A stretch of 64,000 nt of DNA from the NCBI GenBank assembly GCA_017428385.1, contig JAFRQX010000006.1:1-64000 (forward strand), given 5' to 3'. Below, in pieces: positions 8,287-16,374 of the stretch (positions are counted from its first letter, which is position 1; each line of letters begins with the position of its first letter). The notes under the pieces were generated by a model, which worked only from the letters and a program-made list of their open reading frames with translations, was not told where the DNA came from and ran no database searches. The translations under genes and the position numbers were made by a program. Source of the DNA: Clostridia bacterium (GTDB lineage: Bacteria > Bacillota > Clostridia > Christensenellales > Aristaeellaceae).

Positions 8287-8529
8287 ATGTGGGTTAAAAT
8301 CAAAACACAGGACGGCCCAAACCTTTCATTTCCGGTGCCGCTTTCCCTCGTGGGCAGCAAACTGCTGCTCGGCCTTGCGGCGAAGAACGGCGATCCGCAG
8401 GCTGCTGAATATGCTCCTTATGCCGCAGACATTGTGCGTGAGCTGCGTGAGTACGTCCGCAGAAACGGTCACTTCATGCTTGTGGACGTGGAGCGTCAAA
8501 ACGGGGATATCGTAAAGATTAAGGTATAA
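8287..8529 (+). CDS. Small protein, SHOCT-like C-terminal type, unknown function
   Basis: An 80-residue protein starting MWVKIKTQDGPNLSFPVPLS and rich in beta-type segments. GGAG lies 6 nt upstream, overlapping the end of the preceding small frame, so the two look translationally coupled. The WVKIKTxDGxxxxxPVPLSLV motif resembles the C-terminal segment of small SHOCT-like/DUF proteins (WLxIRVxDxxxxxxxIPLSLV), but the resemblance is weak and I assign no function. A strong terminator follows. Confidence 0.65.
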   Translation: MWVKIKTQDGPNLSFPVPLSLVGSKLLLGLAAKNGDPQAAEYAPYAADIVRELREYVRRNGHFMLVDVERQNGDIVKIKV

Positions 8530-8547
8530 ACAGAGAAACATATGTTC

Positions 8548-8583
8548 AGGCCCGGCAGATCCAAAACTGCCGGGCCTGTTTTG
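8548..8583 (+). terminator. Intrinsic terminator
   Basis: AGGCCCGGCAG pairs with CTGCCGGGCCT (11 bp, 8-nt loop), followed by GTTTTG. It ends the small-protein unit. Confidence 0.82.
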
Positions 8584-8672
8584 AACCCCAAAAGTTTTTT
8601 GTTCCCCTTGAGTATCAGGATGTCTCATGGTACTGTAAGTTTCAGAGAACATATCGGAGGAGGAACAGAATA

Positions 8673-9233
8673 ATGCGGGTAATGCTGACATCCTGCGGCC
8701 TGGAGACGAAGAAGATTGAAGAAGCTTTCCTGAAATTCCTGGGTAAAGCGCCGGAACAGGCCAATGCGCTTTTTATTCCTACAGCCGCCATTGACGCGGA
8801 TGCCATTGAAGTGCTGCCGAAGTGCATGGAAGACCTGCTGAAAGTCGGCATCCCGAAGGAAAACGTTCGGGTTTTTGACCTGCATCAGAATATGCCTGTT
8901 GAGGAACTGAAAACCTTTGATGTAGTGTATCTGTGTGGTGGCCGGACTTCATACCTGCTTAGCAGGATCAATGACACGGGTTTTCGTGAAACACTCATAT
9001 CCTATATCCGAGAGAATGGGTTTGTAATCGGCGTCAGCGCCGGAAGCCTGATTTTTGCCAGCAACCTTCCGGATAACCTGGGGTTGGTGGATACAAAGAT
9101 GGACGTTCATTGTGAACATGGAGATCTGCCGGGCTCGGTGCCTTTCCCGCTGAAAGCGAATACAAAACTGACGAACACGGCGGCAATGCTGATCAGGAGC
9201 ATTCCGGATGATGTTGAAATCATAGATGACTGA
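8673..9233 (+). CDS. Peptidase S51 / dipeptidase E-like protein
   Basis: A 186-residue class I glutamine amidotransferase-like hydrolase of the PepE (S51) family. The nucleophile elbow GVSAGSL near residue 120 carries the catalytic Ser, and the preceding LCGGRTSYLL loop matches the family GGN/GGR element. Members cleave Asp-X dipeptides. ATG 8673 has GGAGGAGG upstream. A possible promoter is TTGAGT (8609-8614)-16-TACTGT. It lies alone, just before a MerR regulator. The activity is family inference. Confidence 0.85.
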   Translation: MRVMLTSCGLETKKIEEAFLKFLGKAPEQANALFIPTAAIDADAIEVLPKCMEDLLKVGIPKENVRVFDLHQNMPVEELKTFDVVYLCGGRTSYLLSRINDTGFRETLISYIRENGFVIGVSAGSLIFASNLPDNLGLVDTKMDVHCEHGDLPGSVPFPLKANTKLTNTAAMLIRSIPDDVEIIDD

Positions 9234-9312
9234 TCAGGACGGAAAGAAGCATTGACTCGAACACGGTGTCGCAGTTTATCCTCATTCCTGAAGAGAGAAA
9301 GGAGAGGATTCC

Positions 9313-10302
9313 GTGACGGACATGCTGACTGTTTCTGAAGTATCCAGAACATACGGCGTATCAGCAAGAATGCTGCGCCATTATGAAAAACTGGGGCTGA
9401 TCGGCAGTAACCGGAAAGAAGGTTATGCCTACCGCGTATATCGTCCGGAAGATATACAGCGCCTGCGCCAGATCCTGGTGCTGAGGAAACTGCGCCTTTC
9501 CCTGAAAGAGATCGGCGCGATCCTGAATGATCCCGGCCCGGCTACAGCGATCAGCGTATTTGAAAAGAACCTGGCGGAGATGGACGAAGAGCTCAGGTCA
9601 CTGGGCGCTGTCCGCGACGTGATCGGGGAATTCTGCAATGCGCTGAAGCTGCGCCGTGCACTGCCTGCCGGGGAAACCATCCTGCAGGACAGCCAGCTGT
9701 TAGCCCTTGCGGATGAGCTTTCTCCCTCTTCAACTCTGATACAGGAAGAGAGGAAGAACATCATGGATAACCTGAGACAGGCAGACCAGGGCGGCAGGGA
9801 AATGAGAGATATTCGCATCGTGCACCTGCCGGAGAGCGACGTCGCTACGGCCCATGCGGTGGGCGACGAACCGGAAGACCGGGCGGGACGGATGATCGCT
9901 GAGTTTGCCCGCAACACAAAACTGTGGGAAAAGCATCCCGGGCTGCGGCTGTATGGTTTCAACCATCCAGGCATTGTGGATGGAACAGAAATTCACGGGT
10001 ACGAGTTCTGGATCACGATCCCGGAAGGAATGGAAGTGCCGGACCCGCTGGTAAAGAAGCACTTTGCCGGAGGCACCTATGCCGCGCATATGATCCAGAT
10101 GGGAAACTTTGAAGAATGGGGACCCTTTTACGAAACGGTTGTGAAAAGCGAAGAGTATGCGTATGCCGGAAGCGGAAATCCCGACGACATGTTCGGTAAC
10201 CTGGAAGAACACCTGAATTATCATGACCACATTATGGAAACAACAGAGGGAGAACCGATTACACAACAGCTTGACCTGCTGATCCCCGTCAGGCGAAAAT
10301 AA
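9313..10302 (+). CDS. MerR family regulator with GyrI-like effector domain
   Basis: A 329-residue regulator. Residues 1-75 form the MerR winged helix (MLTVSEVSRTYGVSARMLRHYEKLGLI), followed by a coiled-coil dimerisation helix (about 80-125). From about 150 onward is a GyrI/AraC effector-binding fold ending in GEPITQQLDLLIPVRRK. This layout matches BmrR-like multidrug-sensing activators. The start is GTG at 9313 with AAAGGAGAGG upstream. No transporter is adjacent, so the target is unknown; the preceding peptidase S51 gene is only a positional candidate. Confidence 0.88.
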   Translation: MTDMLTVSEVSRTYGVSARMLRHYEKLGLIGSNRKEGYAYRVYRPEDIQRLRQILVLRKLRLSLKEIGAILNDPGPATAISVFEKNLAEMDEELRSLGAVRDVIGEFCNALKLRRALPAGETILQDSQLLALADELSPSSTLIQEERKNIMDNLRQADQGGREMRDIRIVHLPESDVATAHAVGDEPEDRAGRMIAEFARNTKLWEKHPGLRLYGFNHPGIVDGTEIHGYEFWITIPEGMEVPDPLVKKHFAGGTYAAHMIQMGNFEEWGPFYETVVKSEEYAYAGSGNPDDMFGNLEEHLNYHDHIMETTEGEPITQQLDLLIPVRRK

Positions 10303-10320
10303 GGTTATAGTGGATTGGAA

Positions 10321-10360
10321 CCCGGAAGCATTGAGTATCAATTGCTTTCGGGTTTTCTTT
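10321..10360 (+). terminator. Intrinsic terminator after the MerR gene
   Basis: CCCGGAAGCA-TTGA pairs with TCAATTGCTTTCGGG and is followed by TTTTCTTTTT. The rest of the gap to 10516 shows nothing I can support beyond a T-rich stretch. Confidence 0.85.
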
Positions 10361-10516
10361 TTGATTCGGGGTGTGCGGCGGGCTGGGTTGTCATGTAAAT
10401 CCTTTTTGTTCCCCTTTTATTCTCCGGGAGAGCATGATAAGATGACACCACGGACCCCATTTCTGGAAACGCGAAAAATGTGAAGTGCTGACAAATATTT
10501 GAAACGGAGACAGAGT

Positions 10517-11035
10517 ATGGATAAATGGGTGGAAATGAAACAGCTTCAGGTGCATTTTGTATCGGCCGCGGGCCTGGTATATAAAGACGGAAAGGTGCTG
10601 CTGATCAGATCCGCGAGAAGGGGCTGGGAATTTCCCGGCGGTGTTGTTGAACAGGGGGAGGCTATCCTGGACGGCCTGAAACGGGAAATCTGCGAAGAAA
10701 GCGGGATCATTGCCGAACCGCGGTGCCTGGCCGGTGTCTATCAGAGGCTGACCATGAAAGAGGGATACGGACCGCTGGAAGGGATAATGATCCCGCCAAA
10801 CGTGAGCATATTATTTATATGCGACTATGTGAGCGGAGAAATTCACACCTCCGATGAGAGCCTGGAAGCCGGATGGTTTACACCGGAGGAGGCAAAAGAG
10901 ATGGTGACGCTGCCTCACTATAAAACGGCACTCACAACGATGCTGGAGTATAACGGAAAAGTACGGTTCAGCGCGCTTGAAAATGCTGAAGATGGGTGCA
11001 TGAAGACGGTCAGGGACCAGTATGTCGGACTGTGA
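10517..11035 (+). CDS. Nudix hydrolase
   Basis: A 172-residue Nudix pyrophosphohydrolase. The Nudix box runs GGVVEQGEAILDGLKREICEE (about residues 46-66), with all catalytic glutamates (REICEESG) present. The ATG at 10517 follows ACGGAGAC; an upstream in-frame TTG at 10499 has no ribosome site. The substrate is unknown. The gene opens a run of small, closely spaced genes (phosphoesterase, second Nudix, GNAT, Ogt-like) that may form a loose operon. Confidence 0.9.
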   Translation: MDKWVEMKQLQVHFVSAAGLVYKDGKVLLIRSARRGWEFPGGVVEQGEAILDGLKREICEESGIIAEPRCLAGVYQRLTMKEGYGPLEGIMIPPNVSILFICDYVSGEIHTSDESLEAGWFTPEEAKEMVTLPHYKTALTTMLEYNGKVRFSALENAEDGCMKTVRDQYVGL

Positions 11036-11067
11036 CCGGATTTGAAAGAAACCGAGGTGAAAGACAG

Positions 11068-11766
11068 ATGAAAATTGTGCTTTTGGCGGATCTCCATGGC
11101 AACATGGTTGCTACGGAGGCTATGGAACGGGAGCTGGAGCGGATTGAACCGGATGATATCTGGTTTCTGGGGGACGCGGTGGGCAAAGGGCCGGAAAGCG
11201 ACAAAACCTGTGACTGGGTCAGGAACCACTGCAAACACTGGATTGCCGGAAACTGGGACCGGTCCATGAGCCTGTATCCGGATTACAATGCCTTTTATAT
11301 CAGACAGATCGGACAGGAACGCATAGCCTGGCTGGATTCGCTGCCCCTGGAAGACGAGCTGGAAATCAGCGGTTTTCGTTTCCGCCTGGTGCACGGGCGT
11401 TTCCTGGATCCGCTGTACCTGAGTTTCGATCCGGATGAAAAGCTTCGGGAAGGCTTCCGTTTTCATGACGGCAGGCCAGAGGCGAACGGCATGATCTGCG
11501 CGGACAGCCACAGGCCTTTTATCCGGCCGCTGGAAGGGGGATACGCGCTGAATACCGGCAGCGTCGGTAACAACCTGAGCCTGACCAGGGCTCATGCGCT
11601 GCTGCTGGAGGGAGAAGCCGGGCCAGACCCAGCACCCCTGCATATCACGACCCTGTCTGTCCCTTATGATAAACAGAAAGCTGCCGAGCGGGCGGATCTC
11701 TATCCGGACCTGCCCAATAAGGAGGCCTATCAGAAGGAAGTGCTGACGGGTCAGTATTCCCGGTAA
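11068..11766 (+). CDS. Metallophosphoesterase (YfcE/MJ0936-like)
   Basis: A 232-residue calcineurin-like phosphoesterase. The motifs in order are the DLHGN metal ligands at the N-terminus, GDAVGKGPES, GNWD, VHGRF, and the C-terminal ADSHRPF plus NTGSVG. The ATG at 11068 follows GAGGTGAAAG; a longer frame from 10996 overlaps the Nudix gene and is rejected. Members hydrolyse phosphodiesters such as cyclic nucleotides, but the substrate here is not known. The gene starts 32 nt after the Nudix gene. Confidence 0.9.
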   Translation: MKIVLLADLHGNMVATEAMERELERIEPDDIWFLGDAVGKGPESDKTCDWVRNHCKHWIAGNWDRSMSLYPDYNAFYIRQIGQERIAWLDSLPLEDELEISGFRFRLVHGRFLDPLYLSFDPDEKLREGFRFHDGRPEANGMICADSHRPFIRPLEGGYALNTGSVGNNLSLTRAHALLLEGEAGPDPAPLHITTLSVPYDKQKAAERADLYPDLPNKEAYQKEVLTGQYSR

Positions 11767-11800
11767 TGAATTATATAAAAAGTTGATGAGGTACGAGTGA

Positions 11801-12232
11801 GTGGAAGTCAGGTTCTATGATTCGGTGGATGACGCGCTGCTGAAGTTTGCGGTGATTTTAGCCAAAGCTGAGGGGAAATGGGTATTCTGCAAGCATAAAG
11901 AAAGGGACACTTATGAAATACCCGGCGGGCATAGGGAACCCGGGGAGGCCATTGCTGATACGGCGGTCAGGGAACTACAGGAAGAAACCGGGGCAAAGGA
12001 CTTTTCCATCAAGCCTGTCTGCGCATACTCCGTGACCGGGAAAAACCGAGTCAATGATACCGGGGAAGAAATGTACGGCATGCTGTACTATGCTGAGATT
12101 TCCGGATTTGATCAGGAACTGCACAGTGAAATGGAAAAAGTCTGCCTCTTTGATGAGCTTCCGGAAGCGCTGACCTATCCTGAGATCCAGCCCAAACTTG
12201 TTCAGGAGGCCGGGCGGAGAGGATATGTGTGA
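11801..12232 (+). CDS. Nudix hydrolase, MutT-like
   Basis: A 143-residue Nudix protein with the box GGHREPGEAIADTAVRELQEETG near residues 45-66. It starts with GTG at 11801 behind a weak GAGGT site, 34 nt after the phosphoesterase. It resembles 8-oxo-dGTP diphosphatase-like proteins in size, but the substrate is not determined. This is one of four Nudix genes in the window (10.5, 11.8, 26.0 and 31.5 kb). Confidence 0.87.
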   Translation: MEVRFYDSVDDALLKFAVILAKAEGKWVFCKHKERDTYEIPGGHREPGEAIADTAVRELQEETGAKDFSIKPVCAYSVTGKNRVNDTGEEMYGMLYYAEISGFDQELHSEMEKVCLFDELPEALTYPEIQPKLVQEAGRRGYV

Positions 12233-12373
12233 GGACGGGATTCATACCGGCGGCAGAGTTCAGGGGGATTTTTTTCATACAGTGGGTATGTTCCATGTCT
12301 GCGAGGGAAAAAGTATAATCATTTTCCAGGTTCATGACGGCACACTGTCTATGGACGGGATGAGGTGAATTTC

Positions 12374-12811
12374 ATGAGGGAACTGGCATATAAGGAGATA
12401 TACAAGCTGGAGGAATGCCTGAAAGAGCTTGCGGAGCATCACAATGCGGTCTCAACATGCTTCAAAGGCTGCTACCCGAAAAGGCCTTTCGCGGAAACCC
12501 TGGAGTCCTTTCGGAAAGACGTTCAAAGCGGGAAATCCAGGATCGTGGTTGTGGAAAATGAGGATAAGGTGCTGGGGTTCTGCAAAACGGATATCAGCGG
12601 CGCGGAAGGTAAGATCGATTACCTGATTGTGCTGAAGGAGGCCCGGGGCAGCGGATACGGCAATGAGCTGATGGACTGGGCTGTGGAAACCCTGAAGCAG
12701 GGCGGCGTAAGCAGAATTGAAGTCCGGGTGGTGGACGGGAACGACGCTGTCCGGTTCTATGAAAAATACGGTTTCCGGATCAACGCGCATATCCTGCGGA
12801 TGAATGTATAA
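12374..12811 (+). CDS. GNAT family N-acetyltransferase
   Basis: A 145-residue GNAT protein. The acetyl-CoA loop is visible as VLKEARGSGYGNELMDWA, followed by the typical beta-bulge and VDGNDAVRFYEKYGFRI motif B near the C-terminus. The ATG at 12374 is preferred over the in-frame GTG at 12365 because GAGGTG lies 6 nt upstream. The substrate is unknown. It sits in a run of small same-strand genes. Confidence 0.9.
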   Translation: MRELAYKEIYKLEECLKELAEHHNAVSTCFKGCYPKRPFAETLESFRKDVQSGKSRIVVVENEDKVLGFCKTDISGAEGKIDYLIVLKEARGSGYGNELMDWAVETLKQGGVSRIEVRVVDGNDAVRFYEKYGFRINAHILRMNV

Positions 12812-12832
12812 CGGACATGGCAGGTTTGAAAA

Positions 12833-13141
12833 ATGAAGAATGTTCTGAATACAGATTTAATCTATGAGGTACTTTCTGTCGTGGAAGAGATTCCGGAAGG
12901 CTGTGTGGCGACCTATGGCCAGATTGCCCGGCTGATCGGACGGGACAGGAATGCGAGACTGGTGGGGAAAATCCTGAGCATGTCGGAGTACTACGGACAA
13001 TACCCCTGCCACAGGGTGGTGAACCACGCGGGAAGGACGGCCCCGGCCTTTCGCACGCAAAGGGAACGGCTGGAGGAAGAAGGGGTGGAGTTCAAGGACA
13101 ACGGCTGCGTGGACCTGAAAAAATATCAGTGGGACTGCTGA
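12833..13141 (+). CDS. Ogt/MGMT-type DNA-binding domain protein, single domain
   Basis: A 102-residue protein consisting only of the C-terminal DNA-binding domain of O6-alkylguanine-DNA alkyltransferases: IPEGCVATYGQIARLIG, a winged-helix recognition segment with the intercalating Arg region, and the active-site motif PCHRVVNHAGR. Alkyltransferase-like (ATL) proteins of this size normally have Trp or Ala in place of the Cys, but here the Cys is present. It may therefore be a minimal alkyltransferase or an ATL damage sensor. The start is ATG 12833, 21 nt after the GNAT gene. Confidence 0.85.
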   Translation: MKNVLNTDLIYEVLSVVEEIPEGCVATYGQIARLIGRDRNARLVGKILSMSEYYGQYPCHRVVNHAGRTAPAFRTQRERLEEEGVEFKDNGCVDLKKYQWDC

Positions 13142-13171
13142 TGCCCGGGGAAATAAGGAGAAACAGCACAG

Positions 13172-14131
13172 ATGATCAAGGGATATTCCAGGGACGGATT
13201 TTCACGGCTGATGCTGGGTACACACCTGGGGGATTTTACGGATGAAGTATCCGAAAGCTACCGGGACGCAATTGCATTTGCGCTGCAGAACGGTATTTCA
13301 TCCATAGACGGTGCGATCAATTACAGGGGAATGCGGTCGGAAAAAGATGAAGGCACAGCCGTTCAGGAACTGATCAGCAGCGGGAAGCTCCGGCGGGAGG
13401 ATTTTTGTATCACCTCCAAAGCAGGGCTGCTCTTCGGCGATATTACAGAAAGAACCAATCCGCGGATGTACCTGGAAAAACACCTGAAACCCTGCGGGAT
13501 TACGGAAGATGACTTCTGTGAATATGACGGGCTTTTCCAGACGCTGAATCCCGTTTTCTTTGAGATTGCGCTTGAAAAGAGCCTGCAGAATCTCGGACTG
13601 GAAACGATTGATGTTCACTATATTCATATTCCGGAGATTACCCGTGCCGGGACAGATCTGGCAACGTTCTATGACAGGATGGAGAACCTGTTCCGCTGGT
13701 ATGAAAGCAAAGTGGCAGAAGGAAGGATCCGGTACTACGGGCTGGCCCTCGAGTTTATGGGTACGGAGCCGGAAAAGGAAAAATGGCATTTTGAACTGGA
13801 AGAGCTGAAAAAGAGAGCCCTGAAGGCGGGAAACGGCGGAAGCCATCTGAAATATGTTATCTATGAGTACAACAAGTTATGTCCGTATCCGGTGACGGTT
13901 GCCAGCCAGAGGGTGGGCGGGGAACCGGTAACGCTGGCGGAGGCATGCCGCAGGCTGAACTTTGAAACAGTTGCCAGTATGCCTTTTGCGATGGGAAACG
14001 CACTGAAACAGTATTCTGTCCGGGAATTGCTGGAATTCGCACTGGGCGGAGCGGATCATGTGATCGTCGGAAGCAAAAGCAAAGAACATATCCGGGAACT
14101 GCTGGCATATGTAAATGAGAAACAGATCTGA
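13172..14131 (+). CDS. Aldo/keto reductase family protein
   Basis: A 319-residue TIM-barrel oxidoreductase. It has the family features GTHLGDF at the N-terminus, SIDGAINYRG (Asp/Tyr pair), FCITSKAG (Lys) and IDVHYIHIPE (the Tyr/His strand, as in DxxYLHNPE), and near the C-terminus VIVGSKSKEHIRELL for NADP binding. AAGGAG lies 12 nt before ATG 13172. The substrate is unknown. Neighbours are accessory genes on the same strand. Confidence 0.82.
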   Translation: MIKGYSRDGFSRLMLGTHLGDFTDEVSESYRDAIAFALQNGISSIDGAINYRGMRSEKDEGTAVQELISSGKLRREDFCITSKAGLLFGDITERTNPRMYLEKHLKPCGITEDDFCEYDGLFQTLNPVFFEIALEKSLQNLGLETIDVHYIHIPEITRAGTDLATFYDRMENLFRWYESKVAEGRIRYYGLALEFMGTEPEKEKWHFELEELKKRALKAGNGGSHLKYVIYEYNKLCPYPVTVASQRVGGEPVTLAEACRRLNFETVASMPFAMGNALKQYSVRELLEFALGGADHVIVGSKSKEHIRELLAYVNEKQI

Positions 14132-14152
14132 GCAGGAACAGGAGGAAAAACG

Positions 14153-14560
14153 ATGAAACGGGAACTGGGAATCGCACGCTGCGGGCTGGCCTGCTGCCTG
14201 TGCTCTGAAAATGTGGAATGCAAGGGATGCAAGCAGGATGGTTTCAAGGATCTGTGCTGGTGCAAGGACGCGGATTTCTGTGAAACCCGTAAATGTGTGC
14301 TCCGGAAAGGCCTGATGGGCTGCTATGAATGTGAGCCGGCAGGGTGCCGGATCGGCCTGTATGCAGATAAAATCAAACCGCGCGCTTTTGCGGAATATGC
14401 GCGCAGATACGGCGTGGAGGAGCTCCTGGACTGCCTGGAGAGGAACGAGCAGGCCGGGATTGTCTATCACCGGGAAGGAATCATGGGAGACTACGATGAG
14501 TTTGACGACCTGGAAAAGCTGATTGATTTCATCAGGACCGGAAAACGCAGGGAATCATGA
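14153..14560 (+). CDS. DUF3795 domain protein (cysteine-rich)
   Basis: A 135-residue protein with an N-terminal cysteine-rich block (CGLACCLCSENVECKGCK, then CWCKDADFCETRKC and GCYECEP) followed by a helical tail. This is the layout of DUF3795 proteins, presumed metal binders of unknown role. GGAGGAAAAACG precedes the ATG. It is immediately upstream of a radical SAM gene, but the pairing may be accidental. Confidence 0.82.
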   Translation: MKRELGIARCGLACCLCSENVECKGCKQDGFKDLCWCKDADFCETRKCVLRKGLMGCYECEPAGCRIGLYADKIKPRAFAEYARRYGVEELLDCLERNEQAGIVYHREGIMGDYDEFDDLEKLIDFIRTGKRRES

Positions 14561-14606
14561 AGCCAGGCACTGACGGCAGGCAGCACGGAAGGATGGACGG
14601 AGAAAG

Positions 14607-15488
14607 ATGCATTTTGTGGACGCAAAAGGAATCCTGACCGGCGGTAAAGGCCATTACGGGATGAATATTTACCGCGGCTGCTCCCACGGCTGTATCTACT
14701 GCGACAGCCGGAGCAAATGCTATCAGTTCACCCATGCGTTTGAAGACATTGAGGTCAAGCAGAACGCGCCGGAGCTGCTGGAGCAGGCGCTGAAATCCAA
14801 ACGGCAGAAGGCCATGATCGGCACCGGATCCATGTCGGATCCCTATATGCACTGCGAGGAGCAGCTCGGGCTGACCCGGAAATGCCTGGAGGTCATCAGC
14901 AGATACGGTTTCGGGGCTGCGGTACAGACCAAGTCTGACCGGATCCTGCGGGATATAGACCTGCTGGAGGAGATTAACCGAAAAGCCAAATGCGTGGTCC
15001 AGATCACACTGACCACATATGATGAAAAGCTGTGCGGGATCCTGGAACCGAACGTCTGCAACACCCAGCGGCGGATTGAAGTACTGGAAGCCATGCGGGA
15101 GCGGGGAATTCCTACGGTAGTGTGGATGACGCCGATCCTGCCGTTTATCAATGACACAGAGGAAAACATCCGTGCCCTTCTGGAAGCCTGTGCGCAGGTG
15201 AAGGTGAAAGGAATCATCTGCTTCGACATGGGGCTGACGCTTCGTGAGGGGGATCGGGAATATTATTATGCGGCGCTGGACAGGCATTTTCCCGGGCTGA
15301 AGGAAAAGTATATCAGGATATACGGAAACGCCTACGAAGTACCCAGCCTGAACCGGAAACCGCTGATGAGCCTGTTCCGGACGTTCTGCAGGGAACACGG
15401 GATCCTGTATAAACCGGAGGAGTGCTTTGAGTATATGAGTACGCTTCCGGACAGGTTCCAGCAGATGACGTTCCTGGAAGGACTGTAA
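14607..15488 (+). CDS. Radical SAM protein, spore photoproduct lyase-like family
   Basis: A 293-residue radical SAM enzyme. The cluster motif CSHGCIYC (CxxxCxxC) binds the 4Fe-4S near residue 25, preceded by MNIYRGC, and followed by GTGSMSDPYMHCE, the motif shared with SPL-type DNA repair radical enzymes. Members of this subgroup are often annotated only as SPL family radical SAM, and the substrate is unknown. GGACGGAG precedes ATG 14607. Confidence 0.88.
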   Translation: MHFVDAKGILTGGKGHYGMNIYRGCSHGCIYCDSRSKCYQFTHAFEDIEVKQNAPELLEQALKSKRQKAMIGTGSMSDPYMHCEEQLGLTRKCLEVISRYGFGAAVQTKSDRILRDIDLLEEINRKAKCVVQITLTTYDEKLCGILEPNVCNTQRRIEVLEAMRERGIPTVVWMTPILPFINDTEENIRALLEACAQVKVKGIICFDMGLTLREGDREYYYAALDRHFPGLKEKYIRIYGNAYEVPSLNRKPLMSLFRTFCREHGILYKPEECFEYMSTLPDRFQQMTFLEGL

Positions 15489-15525
15489 AAACCAAAAACA
15501 CACCCCGCCGGTGCGGGGTGCGTCT
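15489..15525. terminator. Terminator between convergent radical SAM and GNAT genes
   Basis: CACCCCGC pairs with GCGGGGTG around CGGT (15501-15520). The A-rich left flank makes a good T run for the minus-strand GNAT gene; the plus-strand tail (CGTCTGTTAT) is weaker. Confidence 0.7.
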
Positions 15526-15543
15526 GTTATCAGTTCTTATAGG

Positions 15544-16092
15544 TTATTGGTCGGATTTCAGCTTTGCGCAGATGACCCGGTCGTATATCCCCTGGTTGTT
15601 CCGTCCGGCCTGACGGAGGAGACCCTCCCGGCGCATACCGACTTTTTCCAGGACTTTACCGGAATTGGGATTGCTGACGTCGTACCCGGCTTCAATCCGG
15701 TTGAAACCCACCTGTTCAAACAGGAAGTCCATGATCTTCTGCAGGGCTTCCGCTGTGATTCCCTTGCCCCACCAGTTTTTACCGATGGAGTAGGAGACTT
15801 CCACCGCACGGGTGTTTTTCCGGACGTTGGTGGCGGCCAGGGTTCCGATGACTTCCCCGGTTTCCTTCACCACGATGGCCCAGCAATACCGTTCCGGGTC
15901 TTCATACCGCCGGATGAATTCCTTCATCAGCTCTTCTGTATCGGTGACGCTTTTGTCGTTTTCCCAGGTGAGGAAGCGATTGACTTCAGGGTCTGAAGTG
16001 ACGTTCTGATAGAAATCCGGTGCGTCAGACAGCTGAAAACGCCGCAGGAGCAGCCTTTCGGTCTCCAGCGTTACGGTTCCGCAGTGGTTCAT
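15544..16092 (-). CDS. GNAT acetyltransferase, RimJ/RimL type
   Basis: A 182-residue acetyltransferase starting with the RimJ-type signature ETERLLLRRFQLSDAPDFYQ. It has the acetyl-CoA loop KNWWGKGITAEALQKIMDF and the C-terminal NPNSGKVLEKVGM(R)REG. Relatives acetylate ribosomal protein N-termini or small molecules. The ATG at 16092 has GGGAGGTG upstream; a longer frame to 16176 enters the palindromic element and is rejected. That element starts 19 bp upstream and may affect expression. Confidence 0.9.
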   Translation of the reverse strand: MNHCGTVTLETERLLLRRFQLSDAPDFYQNVTSDPEVNRFLTWENDKSVTDTEELMKEFIRRYEDPERYCWAIVVKETGEVIGTLAATNVRKNTRAVEVSYSIGKNWWGKGITAEALQKIMDFLFEQVGFNRIEAGYDVSNPNSGKVLEKVGMRREGLLRQAGRNNQGIYDRVICAKLKSDQ

Positions 16093-16111
16093 GACAGAAC
16101 ACCTCCCGGAT

Positions 16112-16279
16112 TTAAGGAGATACTGATTAATTCCCCTGCCCATCTGCCAGCGCCTTTTTTGTCGGTATCTATGCACAGATTTCTCGATTTAGCGCCACTA
16201 AACCTTCGAAATCTGCGCTTGATCCCAACAAAAAACCCATCTGGCATCTGACAGACTCATTTAATCAGTCTCTCCTTAA
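16112..16279. repeat. 168-bp palindromic MITE-like element
   Basis: The 19-bp ends (16112-16130 and 16261-16279) are inverted copies with one mismatch. Inside, a second pair (TGCCAG...TTTTTTGT near 16145-16163 and its complement near 16226-16247) and a third (CAGATTTC...TTTAG around 16176-16193 against 16199-16215) make the whole element one long imperfect hairpin. No frame of note. TTAA sits at both outer ends. It fills the gap between a GNAT gene and the divergent 16375 gene and looks like a non-autonomous mobile element or a structured repeat. Confidence 0.65.
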
Positions 16280-16374
16280 TTGTAAACTGATGCCAGGGGA
16301 AGTATAACACAGAACCTGATAAAGCAGAAGCAGGATCCTTTTCAAAAACGGCCTGTCCGGAGTATGATGGATCC

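Noticed and set aside
8162..8515. A 117-codon frame across the small-protein genes
   Set aside because: After its first 13 codons it is out of frame with the better-supported small genes and reads Cys/Trp/Arg-rich noise.
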